Shown here: one piece after another, positions 40,573 to 49,430 of the stretch
How positions within the stretch are numbered: position 1 is the first letter of the stretch
How the letters are laid out: every line of letters starts with the position of its first letter
Origin: Caballeronia terrestris
GTDB lineage: Bacteria > Pseudomonadota > Gammaproteobacteria > Burkholderiales > Burkholderiaceae
Length of the DNA: 64,000 nucleotides
Reading direction: 5' to 3'
NCBI RefSeq assembly: GCF_001544515.1
Contig: NZ_FCOL02000012.1
Span: 1 to 64,000, forward strand
Position numbers and translations under genes: made by a program
Notes under the pieces: generated by a model
Database searches by the model: none
The model's input: the letters and a program-made list of their open reading frames with translations, nothing else
Told to the model about the DNA's origin: nothing

Positions 40573-41730
40573 TCAGGCGGCTTGCGTCGATATGCCCGTT
40601 ATGCCCATCGTTTGCAGCATGTCGCGTACCGCGTCGAGGGCGCCGCGCATCTCGCGCTCGCCGATCCGCCCGATGCAGCCGATCCGGAATGAATCCGCGA
40701 CCGTCAGCTTGCCCGGATAGATGACGAAGCCGCGTTCCTTCAGGCCGTCGTAGAAGCGCTGGAAGTCGAACCGTTCGTCATCGAGCATGTGGAACGTGAC
40801 GATGATCGGCGCTTGCAACCCGGTTTTGAGTAAAGGCTTGAAACCGAGTGCCGTCATGCCTTCGATGAGAACGCGGCAATTGTTCCGATATCGCCCGCCA
40901 CGCCCTTCCACACCGCCTTCCGCGTTAAATTCTTCAAGCGCCTGATGCAGCGCGACGATTACATGCGTCGGCGGCGTGAAGCGGTACTGGCCGGTCTTCT
41001 CGAAGTTCGACCATTGATCGTGTAGATCGAGAACCAGCGTCGTCGCGTTGCCTTGCGAAGCTTCGAGCGCCGCACGACGGCAAATCACGAAGCCCAGCCC
41101 CGGCACGCCTTCGATGCATTTGTTCGACGATGCCGTGATCGCGTCCGCGTGCAATGCGCGGGCGTCGAGCGGGATCGCACCGAATGCGCTCATCGAATCG
41201 ATCAGGAAGCGCTTGCCGTAGCGCGCGGCGAGTTCACCAATCTGCGAGACCGGATTGAGGATGCCCGATGTCGTCTCGCAATGCACCGCAAAGACGTGCG
41301 TAATCGACGGCGTGCGCTTAAGGATCGACTCGATTTTCTTGAGGTCGGGCGGCGCGTCTTCCGCCGTCTGATGCACGACCGTCTTGCGTCCTGCGATATC
41401 GAGGATGCGCTTCGCGCGTAATCCGTAAGCGCCATTGATCAGCACTAGCACCTTGCCATCGCGCGGCACGAGGCTCGTCAGCATCGCCTCGACGGCGAAC
41501 GTCCCCGAGCCTTGCACCGGCACCGTTATGAACTCATCGCCGCCGTTCGCGATGTCGCGCAACTGCGCAAGCACCGATTTATTGATCGCGACGAAGTTCG
41601 CATCGCGCGAACCCCAGTCGTGCAGCATCGCCGCCTTGACGCTGCGTGACGTGGTCAGCGGGCCGGGCGTGAGGAGAAACGGGTCACCGGTTTCAGAGGC
41701 GAAAGGCGTGTCGGAAGGGGATCGAGGCAT
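40573..41730 (-). CDS. phnW: 2-aminoethylphosphonate--pyruvate transaminase-like enzyme
   Basis: A 385-residue PLP-dependent class V aminotransferase. It resembles PhnW, which converts 2-aminoethylphosphonate and pyruvate to phosphonoacetaldehyde and alanine. Visible features are FLLTPGPLTTSRSVKAAMLH, the PLP region VQGSGTFAVEAMLTSL, HCETTSGILNP, FLIDSMSAFGAIPLD and the PLP-binding Lys in ASSNKCIEGVPGLGFVI. No phosphonoacetaldehyde hydrolase (phnX) or phosphonate transporter is next to it, so it is an orphan whose true substrate should be treated as probable. It lies 90 bp upstream of the hybrid kinase gene. Confidence 0.85.
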   Translation of the reverse strand: MPRSPSDTPFASETGDPFLLTPGPLTTSRSVKAAMLHDWGSRDANFVAINKSVLAQLRDIANGGDEFITVPVQGSGTFAVEAMLTSLVPRDGKVLVLINGAYGLRAKRILDIAGRKTVVHQTAEDAPPDLKKIESILKRTPSITHVFAVHCETTSGILNPVSQIGELAARYGKRFLIDSMSAFGAIPLDARALHADAITASSNKCIEGVPGLGFVICRRAALEASQGNATTLVLDLHDQWSNFEKTGQYRFTPPTHVIVALHQALEEFNAEGGVEGRGGRYRNNCRVLIEGMTALGFKPLLKTGLQAPIIVTFHMLDDERFDFQRFYDGLKERGFVIYPGKLTVADSFRIGCIGRIGEREMRGALDAVRDMLQTMGITGISTQAA

Positions 41731-41784
41731 CGAAGATTCGTCCGGAGTCGGGAAGGTTACGCGTATTGTGCCAAGTCTGCCGCG

Positions 41785-42951
41785 TCAACGCGCCCGTAGC
41801 GCATCGACGATATTGAGCCGCGCCGCGCGAATCGCGGGGAAAAAACCACCGACGAGCCCCATCACCATCGAGAACGCCAGCGTCTTGATCACGACCGCGG
41901 GCGTCAGCACGAAGCCGAACGAGATGTCGGCGAAGGTCTGGAAGTTCGTCGTCGAGAAGGAGGCAAACTGCATCAGCGCGGCGCAGCCGAGGCCCGCCAG
42001 CCCGCCGACCAGCCCGAGCAGCAGCGCCTCCAGCAGGAACGCGGCAAGCACGTTGGCGCGCTTGAAACCAAGCGCGCGCAGCGTGCCGATCTCGGCGACG
42101 CGGTTCGCCACCGACGCATACATCGTGATCATCGCGCCGATCATCGCCGCGATCGAGAAAATGGTCGAGAGCGTGAAACCGAGGATGTTGATGAACGTCG
42201 AAAGCGCCTTCGACTGGTCGCCGTAGAACGTCCGCTCGCGTTTGGCCTGATCGGCGAGGCGCGGATCGACGTCGATATCCGCTGAGAATCGATCGAAACG
42301 ATCTCCGGGTGCAAGCCGCACCACCATCGACGAATAGCTGGTGCGCCGGAACGACTGCATGAGCTGATCGACGTCGCCCCAGATCTCGGAATCGAAGCCG
42401 CTGCCGCCCGCATCGAAGTGGCCGACGATGGTCCAGTCGCGCTGCGCGAAGCGCAGATGCTCGCCGATGCGCGTCCCGCTGAACCCCTTCGCGATGCTGC
42501 TGCCGACCACGATCTCCGACGACCCCGGCCTGAACATGCGCCCCGCCACGAGTTTGACCTGCGGCCGCAGGCCCGGCCCCATCGGCGAGACGCCGCGAAT
42601 CACAACGTTCGAGAGCCGCTCGGTGCCCGCCTTCGCGAGCGAGATCAGCACGACGGTTTCCTTCGACGCCATCGGCCGGCCGCTTGCATCCATCGCCACC
42701 GAAGGATGCATCTCCATGATGTTCGCCTGATTCCGGTCGATCCCGCTTTGCACCTCGGTTTCCGCGCCCTTGCGAATCACCACGACGTTGTCCTCCTCGC
42801 CGGTCGAGACGAGCGTCTTCTGCAAGCCGGCATCGAGCATCTGCACGGTCGCGAAGACGAACACGACGAGCGCGAGGCCGCCCGCCGTCAGGAGCGTGGT
42901 AAGGCGCCGGGCCCACAGGTTGCGCGCGATGTAGGAGAGCGGAATCGCCAC
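41785..42951 (-). CDS. ABC transporter permease (FtsX/MacB-type), second
   Basis: A 388-residue permease with one N-terminal membrane helix (about 17-40), a large periplasmic domain (about 45-265) and three C-terminal helices (about 275-385), the MacB/FtsX layout. It starts at GTG 42951 (VAIPLSYIARNLWARRL), 8 bp after the preceding permease stop, with AGGGG upstream. A long open frame continues upstream but overlaps that gene. The C-terminal GTLRALGFKRANVLAAFLLE is the typical FtsX-like motif contacting the ATPase. It is last in an adaptor-ATPase-permease-permease operon. Confidence 0.9.
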   Translation of the reverse strand: MAIPLSYIARNLWARRLTTLLTAGGLALVVFVFATVQMLDAGLQKTLVSTGEEDNVVVIRKGAETEVQSGIDRNQANIMEMHPSVAMDASGRPMASKETVVLISLAKAGTERLSNVVIRGVSPMGPGLRPQVKLVAGRMFRPGSSEIVVGSSIAKGFSGTRIGEHLRFAQRDWTIVGHFDAGGSGFDSEIWGDVDQLMQSFRRTSYSSMVVRLAPGDRFDRFSADIDVDPRLADQAKRERTFYGDQSKALSTFINILGFTLSTIFSIAAMIGAMITMYASVANRVAEIGTLRALGFKRANVLAAFLLEALLLGLVGGLAGLGCAALMQFASFSTTNFQTFADISFGFVLTPAVVIKTLAFSMVMGLVGGFFPAIRAARLNIVDALRAR

Positions 42952-42959
42952 GCGCGCCC

Positions 42960-44114
42960 CTAGCCGATCGCCCGCAGGCCTTCGACGATCCGCACCCGCG
43001 CCGCCTGCGCCGCCGGGATGATCGCGGCCGCGAGCGCCACGACGAACGCGCATGCGGCCTGCAACGCGAGCGTCTCGCCGGAAACGCGGAACACGGGGAA
43101 CACACCGCCCGTCGCCTGCTTGAAGACGCTCGCGACCGGCGGCGTCGCGAGCATGCCGAGCGCGCCGCCGATCGTGCAGATCGCGATCGATTCGCCGAAG
43201 ACGAGCAGCGCGAGAAAGCCCGGGCCGAAGCCGAGCGCCTTGAGGGTCGCGTATTCGACGGTGCGCTCGCGCGCGCTCATCGCCATCGCGTTCGCCATCA
43301 CCGCCATGATGATCAGAATCACCACGTAGGACACGACGCGGATCGCCGCGATGATCTGGTTCGACATCGCGACGAAGCCGAGCTGAAACGCCTGCTCCGT
43401 TTCGGTGAGCGTCTCGGCCAGCGAGTTCTTGAAGACGGCGTCGACACGGTGCGAGACGGCGGCGGCATCGTCGGGGTTCTCGACGCCGAATACGTAGATG
43501 CCGACCTGATCGGCCCGTTTCGGCGAGATCTTGCGCACGCTCTCGTTCAGGTAGTCCCAGTGGAACAGCAACTGGCGCGTGATGGTGGATTCGTCGCGCC
43601 CTTCCATGATCCCGCGCACGACGAATTCCCATGTGCCCGGAAAGATCGTGCCCTTGATCGGGATCACATCGCCGACCTTGAAGCCGAACTGCGTCGCGAG
43701 TTGCCGGCCGATCAGGGCGCCCTTGCGGTCACGCACGTAGTCTGCGCGTTCCTTGTCTCCGAGGACGAGTTCGGGATACAAGTCGAGATAGTTGTCCGAT
43801 ACCGCGAACTGCGCGAAGAAGTTCTTCGGGTCGCGATACACGCCGCCGAACCAGTTCGAGCGCGCGACCGTCGTCACGCCGTCGACGCCCTTGATGCGGT
43901 TCTCGTAGCTGAGCGGCAGCGGGAACACGAGCGAGATCGCGTTGCGCGTCACGAGCCGCGCATTCGACGCCGCCGCGGCGCCCGCATACCACGCGTCGAC
44001 GACCGTGTTCAGCAGCCCGAAAGCGAGTATCGCGATGGTCAGCCCGAGCACCGTCAGCGCGGTACGCAAACGGTGCCGCAGCGCGTTGCGCGTGATCAGC
44101 TTCAGCAGGACCAT
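42960..44114 (-). CDS. ABC transporter permease (FtsX/MacB-type), first
   Basis: A 384-residue permease with N-terminal helix LTVLGLTIAILAFGLLNTVV, a periplasmic domain (about 45-255) and three C-terminal helices including VEYATLKALGFGPGFLALLV, the conserved ATPase-contact segment. It is homologous in plan to the next gene but clearly diverged, so the pair likely forms a heterodimeric export channel. It follows the ATPase gene by 21 bp. Together with the adaptor it resembles MacAB/DevBCA-like tripartite exporters of lipids, peptides or antibiotics. No outer-membrane channel gene is adjacent. Confidence 0.9.
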   Translation of the reverse strand: MVLLKLITRNALRHRLRTALTVLGLTIAILAFGLLNTVVDAWYAGAAAASNARLVTRNAISLVFPLPLSYENRIKGVDGVTTVARSNWFGGVYRDPKNFFAQFAVSDNYLDLYPELVLGDKERADYVRDRKGALIGRQLATQFGFKVGDVIPIKGTIFPGTWEFVVRGIMEGRDESTITRQLLFHWDYLNESVRKISPKRADQVGIYVFGVENPDDAAAVSHRVDAVFKNSLAETLTETEQAFQLGFVAMSNQIIAAIRVVSYVVILIIMAVMANAMAMSARERTVEYATLKALGFGPGFLALLVFGESIAICTIGGALGMLATPPVASVFKQATGGVFPVFRVSGETLALQAACAFVVALAAAIIPAAQAARVRIVEGLRAIG

Positions 44115-44135
44115 AACGCGCCGGGGCGATGCCGG

Positions 44136-44828
44136 TCAGGCGTCGTTCGCATGGATCAGCTCCCCCTTCTCCAGATGCACGAGCGCCTTCGCCGCGCCTG
44201 CCGCGTGCGCGTCGTGCGTCACCATGATGATCGTCTTGCCGAGCTCGCGGTTCAGGCGCTGCAACATCGAAAGAACTTCGGCGGCGGAGGTGCGGTCGAG
44301 GTCGCCGGTCGGTTCGTCGGCGACGATCAGGCGCGGATCGGTGATTAGCGCCCGCGCGATCGCCACGCGCTGCTGCTGACCGCCCGAGAGCTCGGACGGA
44401 TAGTGGCTCGTGCGGTCGCCCATGTTCACCATGTCGAGCACCATCGCGACGCGATCGCGACGCTCCGCGCGCGTGAGGCGCGTGAGCATCAGCGGCAGTT
44501 CGACGTTCTCGAACGCGTTGAGCACCGGCATCAGGTTGTAGAACTGGAAGATGAAGCCGATGTTGGCCGCGCGCCAGTCCGCGAGCGCCGCTTCGCCGAG
44601 CCGCGTGATATCAAGGCCCGCGACGCGCAGCTCGCCGCTGTCCGGCCGGTCGATGCCCGCGATCAGGTTGAGCAGCGTGCTCTTGCCCGACCCCGACGGC
44701 CCCATCAGCGCGATGAAATCGCCGTCGCCGATGTCGAGTGTGATGTCGGTCAGCACGGAAACGTCCTGCACCCCGCGTCGATACGACTTCGCGACGTGGC
44801 TGATTTCGACGAGCGGCGGCGTGCTCAT
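44136..44828 (-). CDS. ABC transporter ATP-binding protein (LolD/MacB-type)
   Basis: A 230-residue nucleotide-binding protein. Walker A is GPSGSGKST, the signature is LSGGQQQR and Walker B is LIVADEPTGDLD, with an H-loop His in IIMVTHDAHAA. It energises the two FtsX-type permeases downstream. It starts 1 bp after the adaptor stop (44830), consistent with tight coupling. The family moves substrates at the periplasmic face rather than through the membrane (mechanotransmission). Confidence 0.95.
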   Translation of the reverse strand: MSTPPLVEISHVAKSYRRGVQDVSVLTDITLDIGDGDFIALMGPSGSGKSTLLNLIAGIDRPDSGELRVAGLDITRLGEAALADWRAANIGFIFQFYNLMPVLNAFENVELPLMLTRLTRAERRDRVAMVLDMVNMGDRTSHYPSELSGGQQQRVAIARALITDPRLIVADEPTGDLDRTSAAEVLSMLQRLNRELGKTIIMVTHDAHAAGAAKALVHLEKGELIHANDA

Positions 44829-44829
44829 G

Positions 44830-46038
44830 CTATTTCTTCGCCAGAGTGACGCGCTCGCCGTCGCCCAGCTTCGCCGAGGGCGACAGCACCAGCACGTCGC
44901 CCGGCTTCACGCCGCTCACCGCCACCAGATCGCCGATCTTCGCGCCGGTCGTCACGGTAACTTCGTGCACGCGGCCGTCCTTCACGGCATAGACCACTTT
45001 CCGGCCATCGCGCGTGGCGATCGTCGCTGGCTGCACCGCGACCACCGGCTGCGTTTCGTCCGGCGGCACCGGCTTCGAGAGGAACGCGATTTTCGCGCTC
45101 ATGTCGGGCAGCACGCGCGGATCGCGATCGACGAAACGCACTTTCACGAGCACGGTTGCCTTCGAGCGATCGACCGTCGGCACGATCCGCGACACGCGGC
45201 CCGCCGCCCGCAAGTCGGGCAGCGCGTCGAGCTGGATCTCGACCGGCGCGTCGATGCCGATCTTCGAAATGTTCGATTCCGCCACGTCCGCCTCGACTTC
45301 GAGCGTCTCCATGTCGGCGATCGTGACGACCGCGCCCTTGCTGTCGGAGGCCGACGAGAATGGCGTGATGTTGTCGCCCACGTTCGCGTGCTTTTCCAGC
45401 ACGACGCCGTCGAACGGCGCGCGAATCACGGTCTGGTCGACGGCGACCTGCGCCGCGCGCGCATTCGCCTGCGCCGACGTAATCGACGCCCGGCCACTGT
45501 TGATCGACGCCACCGCCTTGTCGTAGCGGGCCTGCGCGGCGTCGAACTGGGTCGCGGGGATCGCGCCCTGCGGCGCGAGGATGCTCATGCGGCGCAGGTC
45601 GATCTCGGCGTTTTTCATCTCGGCGACCTGCAGTGCGAGATTAGCCTCCGCCACCTTCACCTGCGCCGACGCCTGCGCGAGCGACGCGGACACGTCGTCG
45701 CTTTCGAGCCGCGCGATCACCTGCCCTTTCTTGACGACGCTGCCTTCGAGCACGCCGAGCCATTCGACGCGCCCCTGCGCCTTCGACGCGACCGCGGCCT
45801 TGCGCTGCGGCACGACATAGCCGGTGGCGTTGAGGAGCGTGTAGTTTTGCGATGGATGAACGGAGGTGACGGTCGCCGTCTCGACGGCCGGCGGGCCCGT
45901 CAGCTTGAAAGCGAGGCCGATGAGCGCGAGGACGATCGCCGCGAGTACGGCGTAACGGAGCCAGCCGCGCCGCCGCCGTGGGACAGTGGCGGTGGGCGAC
46001 CGGTCGATCTTCAGCTTTTCGAGATTGTGATCAGCCAA
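44830..46038 (-). CDS. Periplasmic adaptor subunit (HlyD/MacA family)
   Basis: A 402-residue membrane-fusion protein. It has a single N-terminal membrane anchor (about 27-48, LRYAVLAAIVLALIGLAFKL), a lipoyl/barrel-sandwich domain split by a helical hairpin (about 75-215: AAVASKAQGRVEWLGVLEGS, SKARITSAQ-like helices) and beta-barrel and membrane-proximal domains. GVKPGDVLVLSPSAKLGDGE at the end is typical of MacA-like adaptors. It is first in the operon and would bridge the ABC permeases to an outer-membrane factor encoded elsewhere. Confidence 0.92.
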   Translation of the reverse strand: MADHNLEKLKIDRSPTATVPRRRRGWLRYAVLAAIVLALIGLAFKLTGPPAVETATVTSVHPSQNYTLLNATGYVVPQRKAAVASKAQGRVEWLGVLEGSVVKKGQVIARLESDDVSASLAQASAQVKVAEANLALQVAEMKNAEIDLRRMSILAPQGAIPATQFDAAQARYDKAVASINSGRASITSAQANARAAQVAVDQTVIRAPFDGVVLEKHANVGDNITPFSSASDSKGAVVTIADMETLEVEADVAESNISKIGIDAPVEIQLDALPDLRAAGRVSRIVPTVDRSKATVLVKVRFVDRDPRVLPDMSAKIAFLSKPVPPDETQPVVAVQPATIATRDGRKVVYAVKDGRVHEVTVTTGAKIGDLVAVSGVKPGDVLVLSPSAKLGDGERVTLAKK

Positions 46039-46204
46039 TTTTGTGGGGCCTTGCGCCCGCGGCCGGCCACCTTGGCAAAGCGTGATGGAGGAACGCCTTT
46101 ACATGAGTGACCGTCCGGCTCGTGGCGCCGTGAACGGGGTCCCAGTATAGCGCCGCGTTCTGCCTTTGCTTACAACGGTCTTGCTCGTCGTCTCACGCTC
46201 AATG

Positions 46205-47056
46205 TCATGCACGCGCGAACGCCTGCACGAGCCGGTTGAAGGCCCCGGCATGCGACACGTTCAGCCCGTGCGACGCGCCCTCGATGGTCTGCCGCTCGGC
46301 GAAATCCATCCACTCCGCGAGCTTCTCCACGTTGTTGCGGAACATGCGCGGGCTCTTCTGCCCTTCGATCAGCAGGGTTCGACACTTCACGTCACGGGCG
46401 GCTTCACGCGAATACGCGGGCAGCGGATCGCGGAACTGCTTCGGCAGCGTGGCGGCGTTGTCGATGGACATCGTGCGAAAGCCCGCCGGGCTCTTGCGCC
46501 ACGAGCCGGGCACGCTCACCGAATCGACGAAAAGCTGCAACCCGGCATCGATTTCGCCTTGTTCGATCAGGTTCGCCACTTTCGCGCGCAGCGCATTGGT
46601 CGCGGCTGGCAGCGACGCTTCCGGCATGCCGTCGATCTGCAACGGGCCGCCCGGGTCTGCGAGCGTCAGCGACTTCACGAGCCGCGGAAAGCGGCGCGCG
46701 AGCTGAAACGCGACGCAGCCGCCGCGCGAATGCCCGACGAGATGCACCGGCTCGAGATCCATCGTTTCGATGAATTCGGCCAGTTCGGCGACGTGCGTTT
46801 CCCAACCGAATTCGCCCTGGATGCACGCCTCGCCCGCCGGCCAGTAATGGCTGAGGCTCACCGCGATCGTGCGGAAATCCTTCGCGAGCGGCTCCGTCTG
46901 GCCGCGCCAGAAGCGGTAATCGCAGAGCGATCCGTGCACGAACAAGAGCGGCTCGCCTTCGCCGCGCTCGACGTAGGGCACGCTGATGCCCGACGGGATC
47001 GTCGCAAAGGACATTTCGGACAGGGCAAGCACTGAGGGATCGATTCGCGCATTCAT
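46205..47056 (-). CDS. Alpha/beta hydrolase
   Basis: A 283-residue hydrolase with LLFVHGSLCDYRFW as oxyanion loop, nucleophile Ser in LVGHSRGGCVAFQLA, and a C-terminal IEGASHGLNVSHAGAFNR supplying the His. The start ATG at 47056 has AAGGAG upstream and is preferred over an in-frame start at 47092. It is divergent from a LysR gene across 96 bp that contains a perfect inverted repeat, so the LysR protein probably controls it. The substrate is unknown. Confidence 0.88.
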   Translation of the reverse strand: MNARIDPSVLALSEMSFATIPSGISVPYVERGEGEPLLFVHGSLCDYRFWRGQTEPLAKDFRTIAVSLSHYWPAGEACIQGEFGWETHVAELAEFIETMDLEPVHLVGHSRGGCVAFQLARRFPRLVKSLTLADPGGPLQIDGMPEASLPAATNALRAKVANLIEQGEIDAGLQLFVDSVSVPGSWRKSPAGFRTMSIDNAATLPKQFRDPLPAYSREAARDVKCRTLLIEGQKSPRMFRNNVEKLAEWMDFAERQTIEGASHGLNVSHAGAFNRLVQAFARA

Positions 47057-47118
47057 AGGTTGGCTCCTTGTGGACACTATGCCCGCAGCCAATATTCAAG
47101 AAAACCGCGTAATATTGA

Positions 47119-47145
47119 TGGTATCCATTCGTTTTTCTGATACCA
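47119..47145. promoter_or_regulatory. Inverted repeat TGGTATC-N13-GATACCA (putative LysR site)
   Basis: Exact 7-bp arms at 47119-47125 and 47139-47145 lie 8 bp before the LysR start and about 65 bp upstream of the divergent hydrolase. Position and dyad symmetry suit a LysR-type activation/autorepression site. Confidence 0.5.
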
Positions 47146-47152
47146 ACATGAA

Positions 47153-48004
47153 ATGAAAGCACTCGACCTCGATGTGATGACGATGATCGTCGCCGTGGCG
47201 GATACCGGCACGATCAGCCGGGCGGCGGAGGTCGTGCATCGGTCGCAGTCGGCGGTCAGCATGCAGATCAAGACGCTCGAAACGGCGCTCGGCAAGCCGC
47301 TTTTCGTGCGCAAGCCGCGCAGCGTCGTGCCTACGCAGGACGGCGAGGTGCTCCTGGCGTATGCCCGCCGCATGCTCGCGCTGCGCGAGGAAGCGTGGGC
47401 GGCGGTCGTGCGGCCCGATGTGACGGGACGCGTAAGCATCGGCGTGCCGGACGATTACGCGTCGTCGCTGCTGCCGCCGATTCTCAAGAAATTCTCAGCG
47501 ACTTATCCGAAGGTGGAGATTCAGGTCGTCGGCCTGCCGAGCGTCGCGCTCGCGCCGATGGTGAAGGACGGCTCGGTCGATCTCGTCTGTGCGACGCGAG
47601 TGAAGGGCTTGTCGGGCGAGTTTATTCGCCTGGAGCCGATGGTCTGGGCCGCGGCGCCGAGCGCGCACGACATCTGGCGCGAACGGCCGCTGCCAATCGC
47701 GGTGTTCCTGCCGGGGAGCGTCGCGCGGGAGAACGCGATTCAAAGCCTCGAGCGCGCGAAGATTCCGTACCGGACTTCGTATGAGAGTCCGAGTCTGCTC
47801 GGGCTCATTACGATGGCCGAAGCCGGACTCGCGGTTACGCCGCTCGCGCGATGTGCGGTGCCCGCGCACTTTGCGCTGCTGGGCGCGGCGCAGGGCTTGC
47901 CGGAAATCGCGGCGCTGGAAGTGGTGCTCGCGAGGAGCACCGGGTCGAGGCGCCCGCCTTGCGATTTTCTGGCGGAGAAGATTATTTCGGAGTTGCGGCG
48001 GTAG
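47153..48004 (+). CDS. LysR-family transcriptional regulator
   Basis: A 283-residue regulator with an N-terminal HTH (about 5-65: TGTISRAAEVVHRSQSAVSM, QIKTLETALGKPLFVR) and a periplasmic-binding-like effector domain (about 90-280: RVSIGVPDDYASSLLPPILK, LLGLITMAEAGLAVTPLARC). It is divergent from the alpha/beta hydrolase gene, the standard arrangement for a LysR regulator and its target. A GC hairpin overlaps its stop and separates it from convergent gudD. Confidence 0.93.
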   Translation: MKALDLDVMTMIVAVADTGTISRAAEVVHRSQSAVSMQIKTLETALGKPLFVRKPRSVVPTQDGEVLLAYARRMLALREEAWAAVVRPDVTGRVSIGVPDDYASSLLPPILKKFSATYPKVEIQVVGLPSVALAPMVKDGSVDLVCATRVKGLSGEFIRLEPMVWAAAPSAHDIWRERPLPIAVFLPGSVARENAIQSLERAKIPYRTSYESPSLLGLITMAEAGLAVTPLARCAVPAHFALLGAAQGLPEIAALEVVLARSTGSRRPPCDFLAEKIISELRR

Positions 48005-48028
48005 TGGCGGCAGCCTTCCGGCCGCCAC
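48004..48028. terminator. GC-rich hairpin between convergent lysR-like gene and gudD
   Basis: GTGGCGGC and GCCGCCAC form an exact 8-bp stem with a 9-nt loop, beginning at the last base of the LysR stop codon. There is no U-tract on either side, so it is only a candidate bidirectional terminator. Confidence 0.4.
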
Positions 48029-48043
48029 CCTCTAAAAGTTCCC

Positions 48044-49393
48044 TCACCGCACCAAACAAGGCTTCTTGTTATCGAACTTCCAGTTCGGAATCAGAAACTG
48101 CATCGCGACGCCGTCGTCGCGCGCGCCGAGGCCATGCTGCTGATAAAGCGCGTTCGCCTTTTCGAGTTCGTCCATGTCGAGTTCGACGCCCAGCCCCGCT
48201 TTCTGCGGCACTTTCACTTTCCCGCCCACGATTTGCAGCGGATCGCGCGTCAACCGTTGTCCGTCCTGCCAGATCCAGTGCGTATCGATCGCGGTGATCT
48301 TGCCGGGCGCCGCCGCCGCCACATGCGTGAACATCGCGAGCGAGATGTCGAAGTGGTTGTTCGAATGCGAACCCCACGTCAGGCCCCAGTCGTTGCACAT
48401 CTGCGCGACGCGCACCGAGCCCTGCATCGTCCAGAAATGCGGATCGGCGAGCGGAATGTCGACCGATTGCAACTGGATCGCGTGGCCCATCTGGCGCCAG
48501 TCGGTCGCGATCATGTTGGTGGCGGTCGGCAGGCCGGTCGCGCGACGGAATTCCGCCATCACTTCACGCCCCGAGTAGCCGTTCTCCGCGCCGCACGGAT
48601 CTTCCGCGTACGCGAGCACGTCGTGCTTGTCGCGGCAGAGGCGGATCGCTTCCGCAAGCGACCACGCGCCGTTCGGGTCCAGCGTCACGCGCGCGTTCGG
48701 GAAGCGCTCGGCGAGCGCCGTCACCGCTTCGATTTCCGCATCGCCTGCCAGCACGCCACCCTTCAGCTTGAAGTCGTTGAAACCGTAGCGCGCCTGCGCA
48801 GCTTCCGCGAGCCGCACGACTGCTTCCGGCGTCAGCGCGACTTCGGTGCGCACGCGCTCCCAGTCATCGCGGCCTTCGGCGCCGCTCGCGTATGGCAGGT
48901 CCGTCCTGTTGCGATCACCGATATAGAACAGATAACCGAGCATTTCCACTTCATCGCGCTGCTGCCCCTCGCCGAGCAGCGCCGCGACCGGCACGCCCAG
49001 ATGCTGCCCGAGCAAATCGAGCAGCGCGGCTTCGAGCGCGGTCACCGCGTGAATCGTCGTGCGCAGGTCGAAAGTTTGCAGGCCACGACCGCCAGCGTCG
49101 CGATCGGCGAATTGGGTGCGCGCCTTGTTCAGCATTGCCTGCAGGTTGCCGATCGACTGGCCTACCACGAGCGGCCGCGCATCGTCGATCGTCTGGCGGA
49201 TCGCTTCGCCGCCCGGCACTTCGCCCACGCCCGTGTGACCGGCGCTGTCCTTCAGGATCACGATGTTGCGCGTGAAGAACGGGCCGTGCGCGCCGGAGAG
49301 GTTCATCAGCATGCTGTCGCGCCCGGCGACGGGGACGACGCGCAGTTCGGTGACGGTCGGCGTGGCGTTGGCTTGAATCGGGGTCGTGGACAT
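48044..49393 (-). CDS. gudD: Glucarate dehydratase GudD
   Basis: A 449-residue enolase-superfamily enzyme that dehydrates D-glucarate to 5-dehydro-4-deoxy-D-glucarate. It has the N-terminal capping region ([37 protein letters not shown]), the catalytic KLKGG segment ([19 protein letters not shown]), metal ligands in [17 protein letters not shown] and ATNMIATDW, and the His region [19 protein letters not shown]. Length matches E. coli GudD (446). It lies 37 bp downstream of a lactonase gene on the same strand and close to garL, defining a glucarate catabolic locus. Confidence 0.95.
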   Translation of the reverse strand: MSTTPIQANATPTVTELRVVPVAGRDSMLMNLSGAHGPFFTRNIVILKDSAGHTGVGEVPGGEAIRQTIDDARPLVVGQSIGNLQAMLNKARTQFADRDAGGRGLQTFDLRTTIHAVTALEAALLDLLGQHLGVPVAALLGEGQQRDEVEMLGYLFYIGDRNRTDLPYASGAEGRDDWERVRTEVALTPEAVVRLAEAAQARYGFNDFKLKGGVLAGDAEIEAVTALAERFPNARVTLDPNGAWSLAEAIRLCRDKHDVLAYAEDPCGAENGYSGREVMAEFRRATGLPTATNMIATDWRQMGHAIQLQSVDIPLADPHFWTMQGSVRVAQMCNDWGLTWGSHSNNHFDISLAMFTHVAAAAPGKITAIDTHWIWQDGQRLTRDPLQIVGGKVKVPQKAGLGVELDMDELEKANALYQQHGLGARDDGVAMQFLIPNWKFDNKKPCLVR

Positions 49394-49430
49394 GAACGGG
49401 TACCAGTATGAGTTGATGAAGAAGCGATGC

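Noticed and set aside
42952..43632. Upstream extension of the second ABC permease
   Set aside because: It would overlap the first permease by about 670 bp and reads as low-complexity Arg-rich sequence; the GTG at 42951 fits operon spacing.
48893..49275. Plus-strand frame inside gudD
   Set aside because: Arg/Ala-rich antisense frame overlapping a well-supported enolase-superfamily gene.
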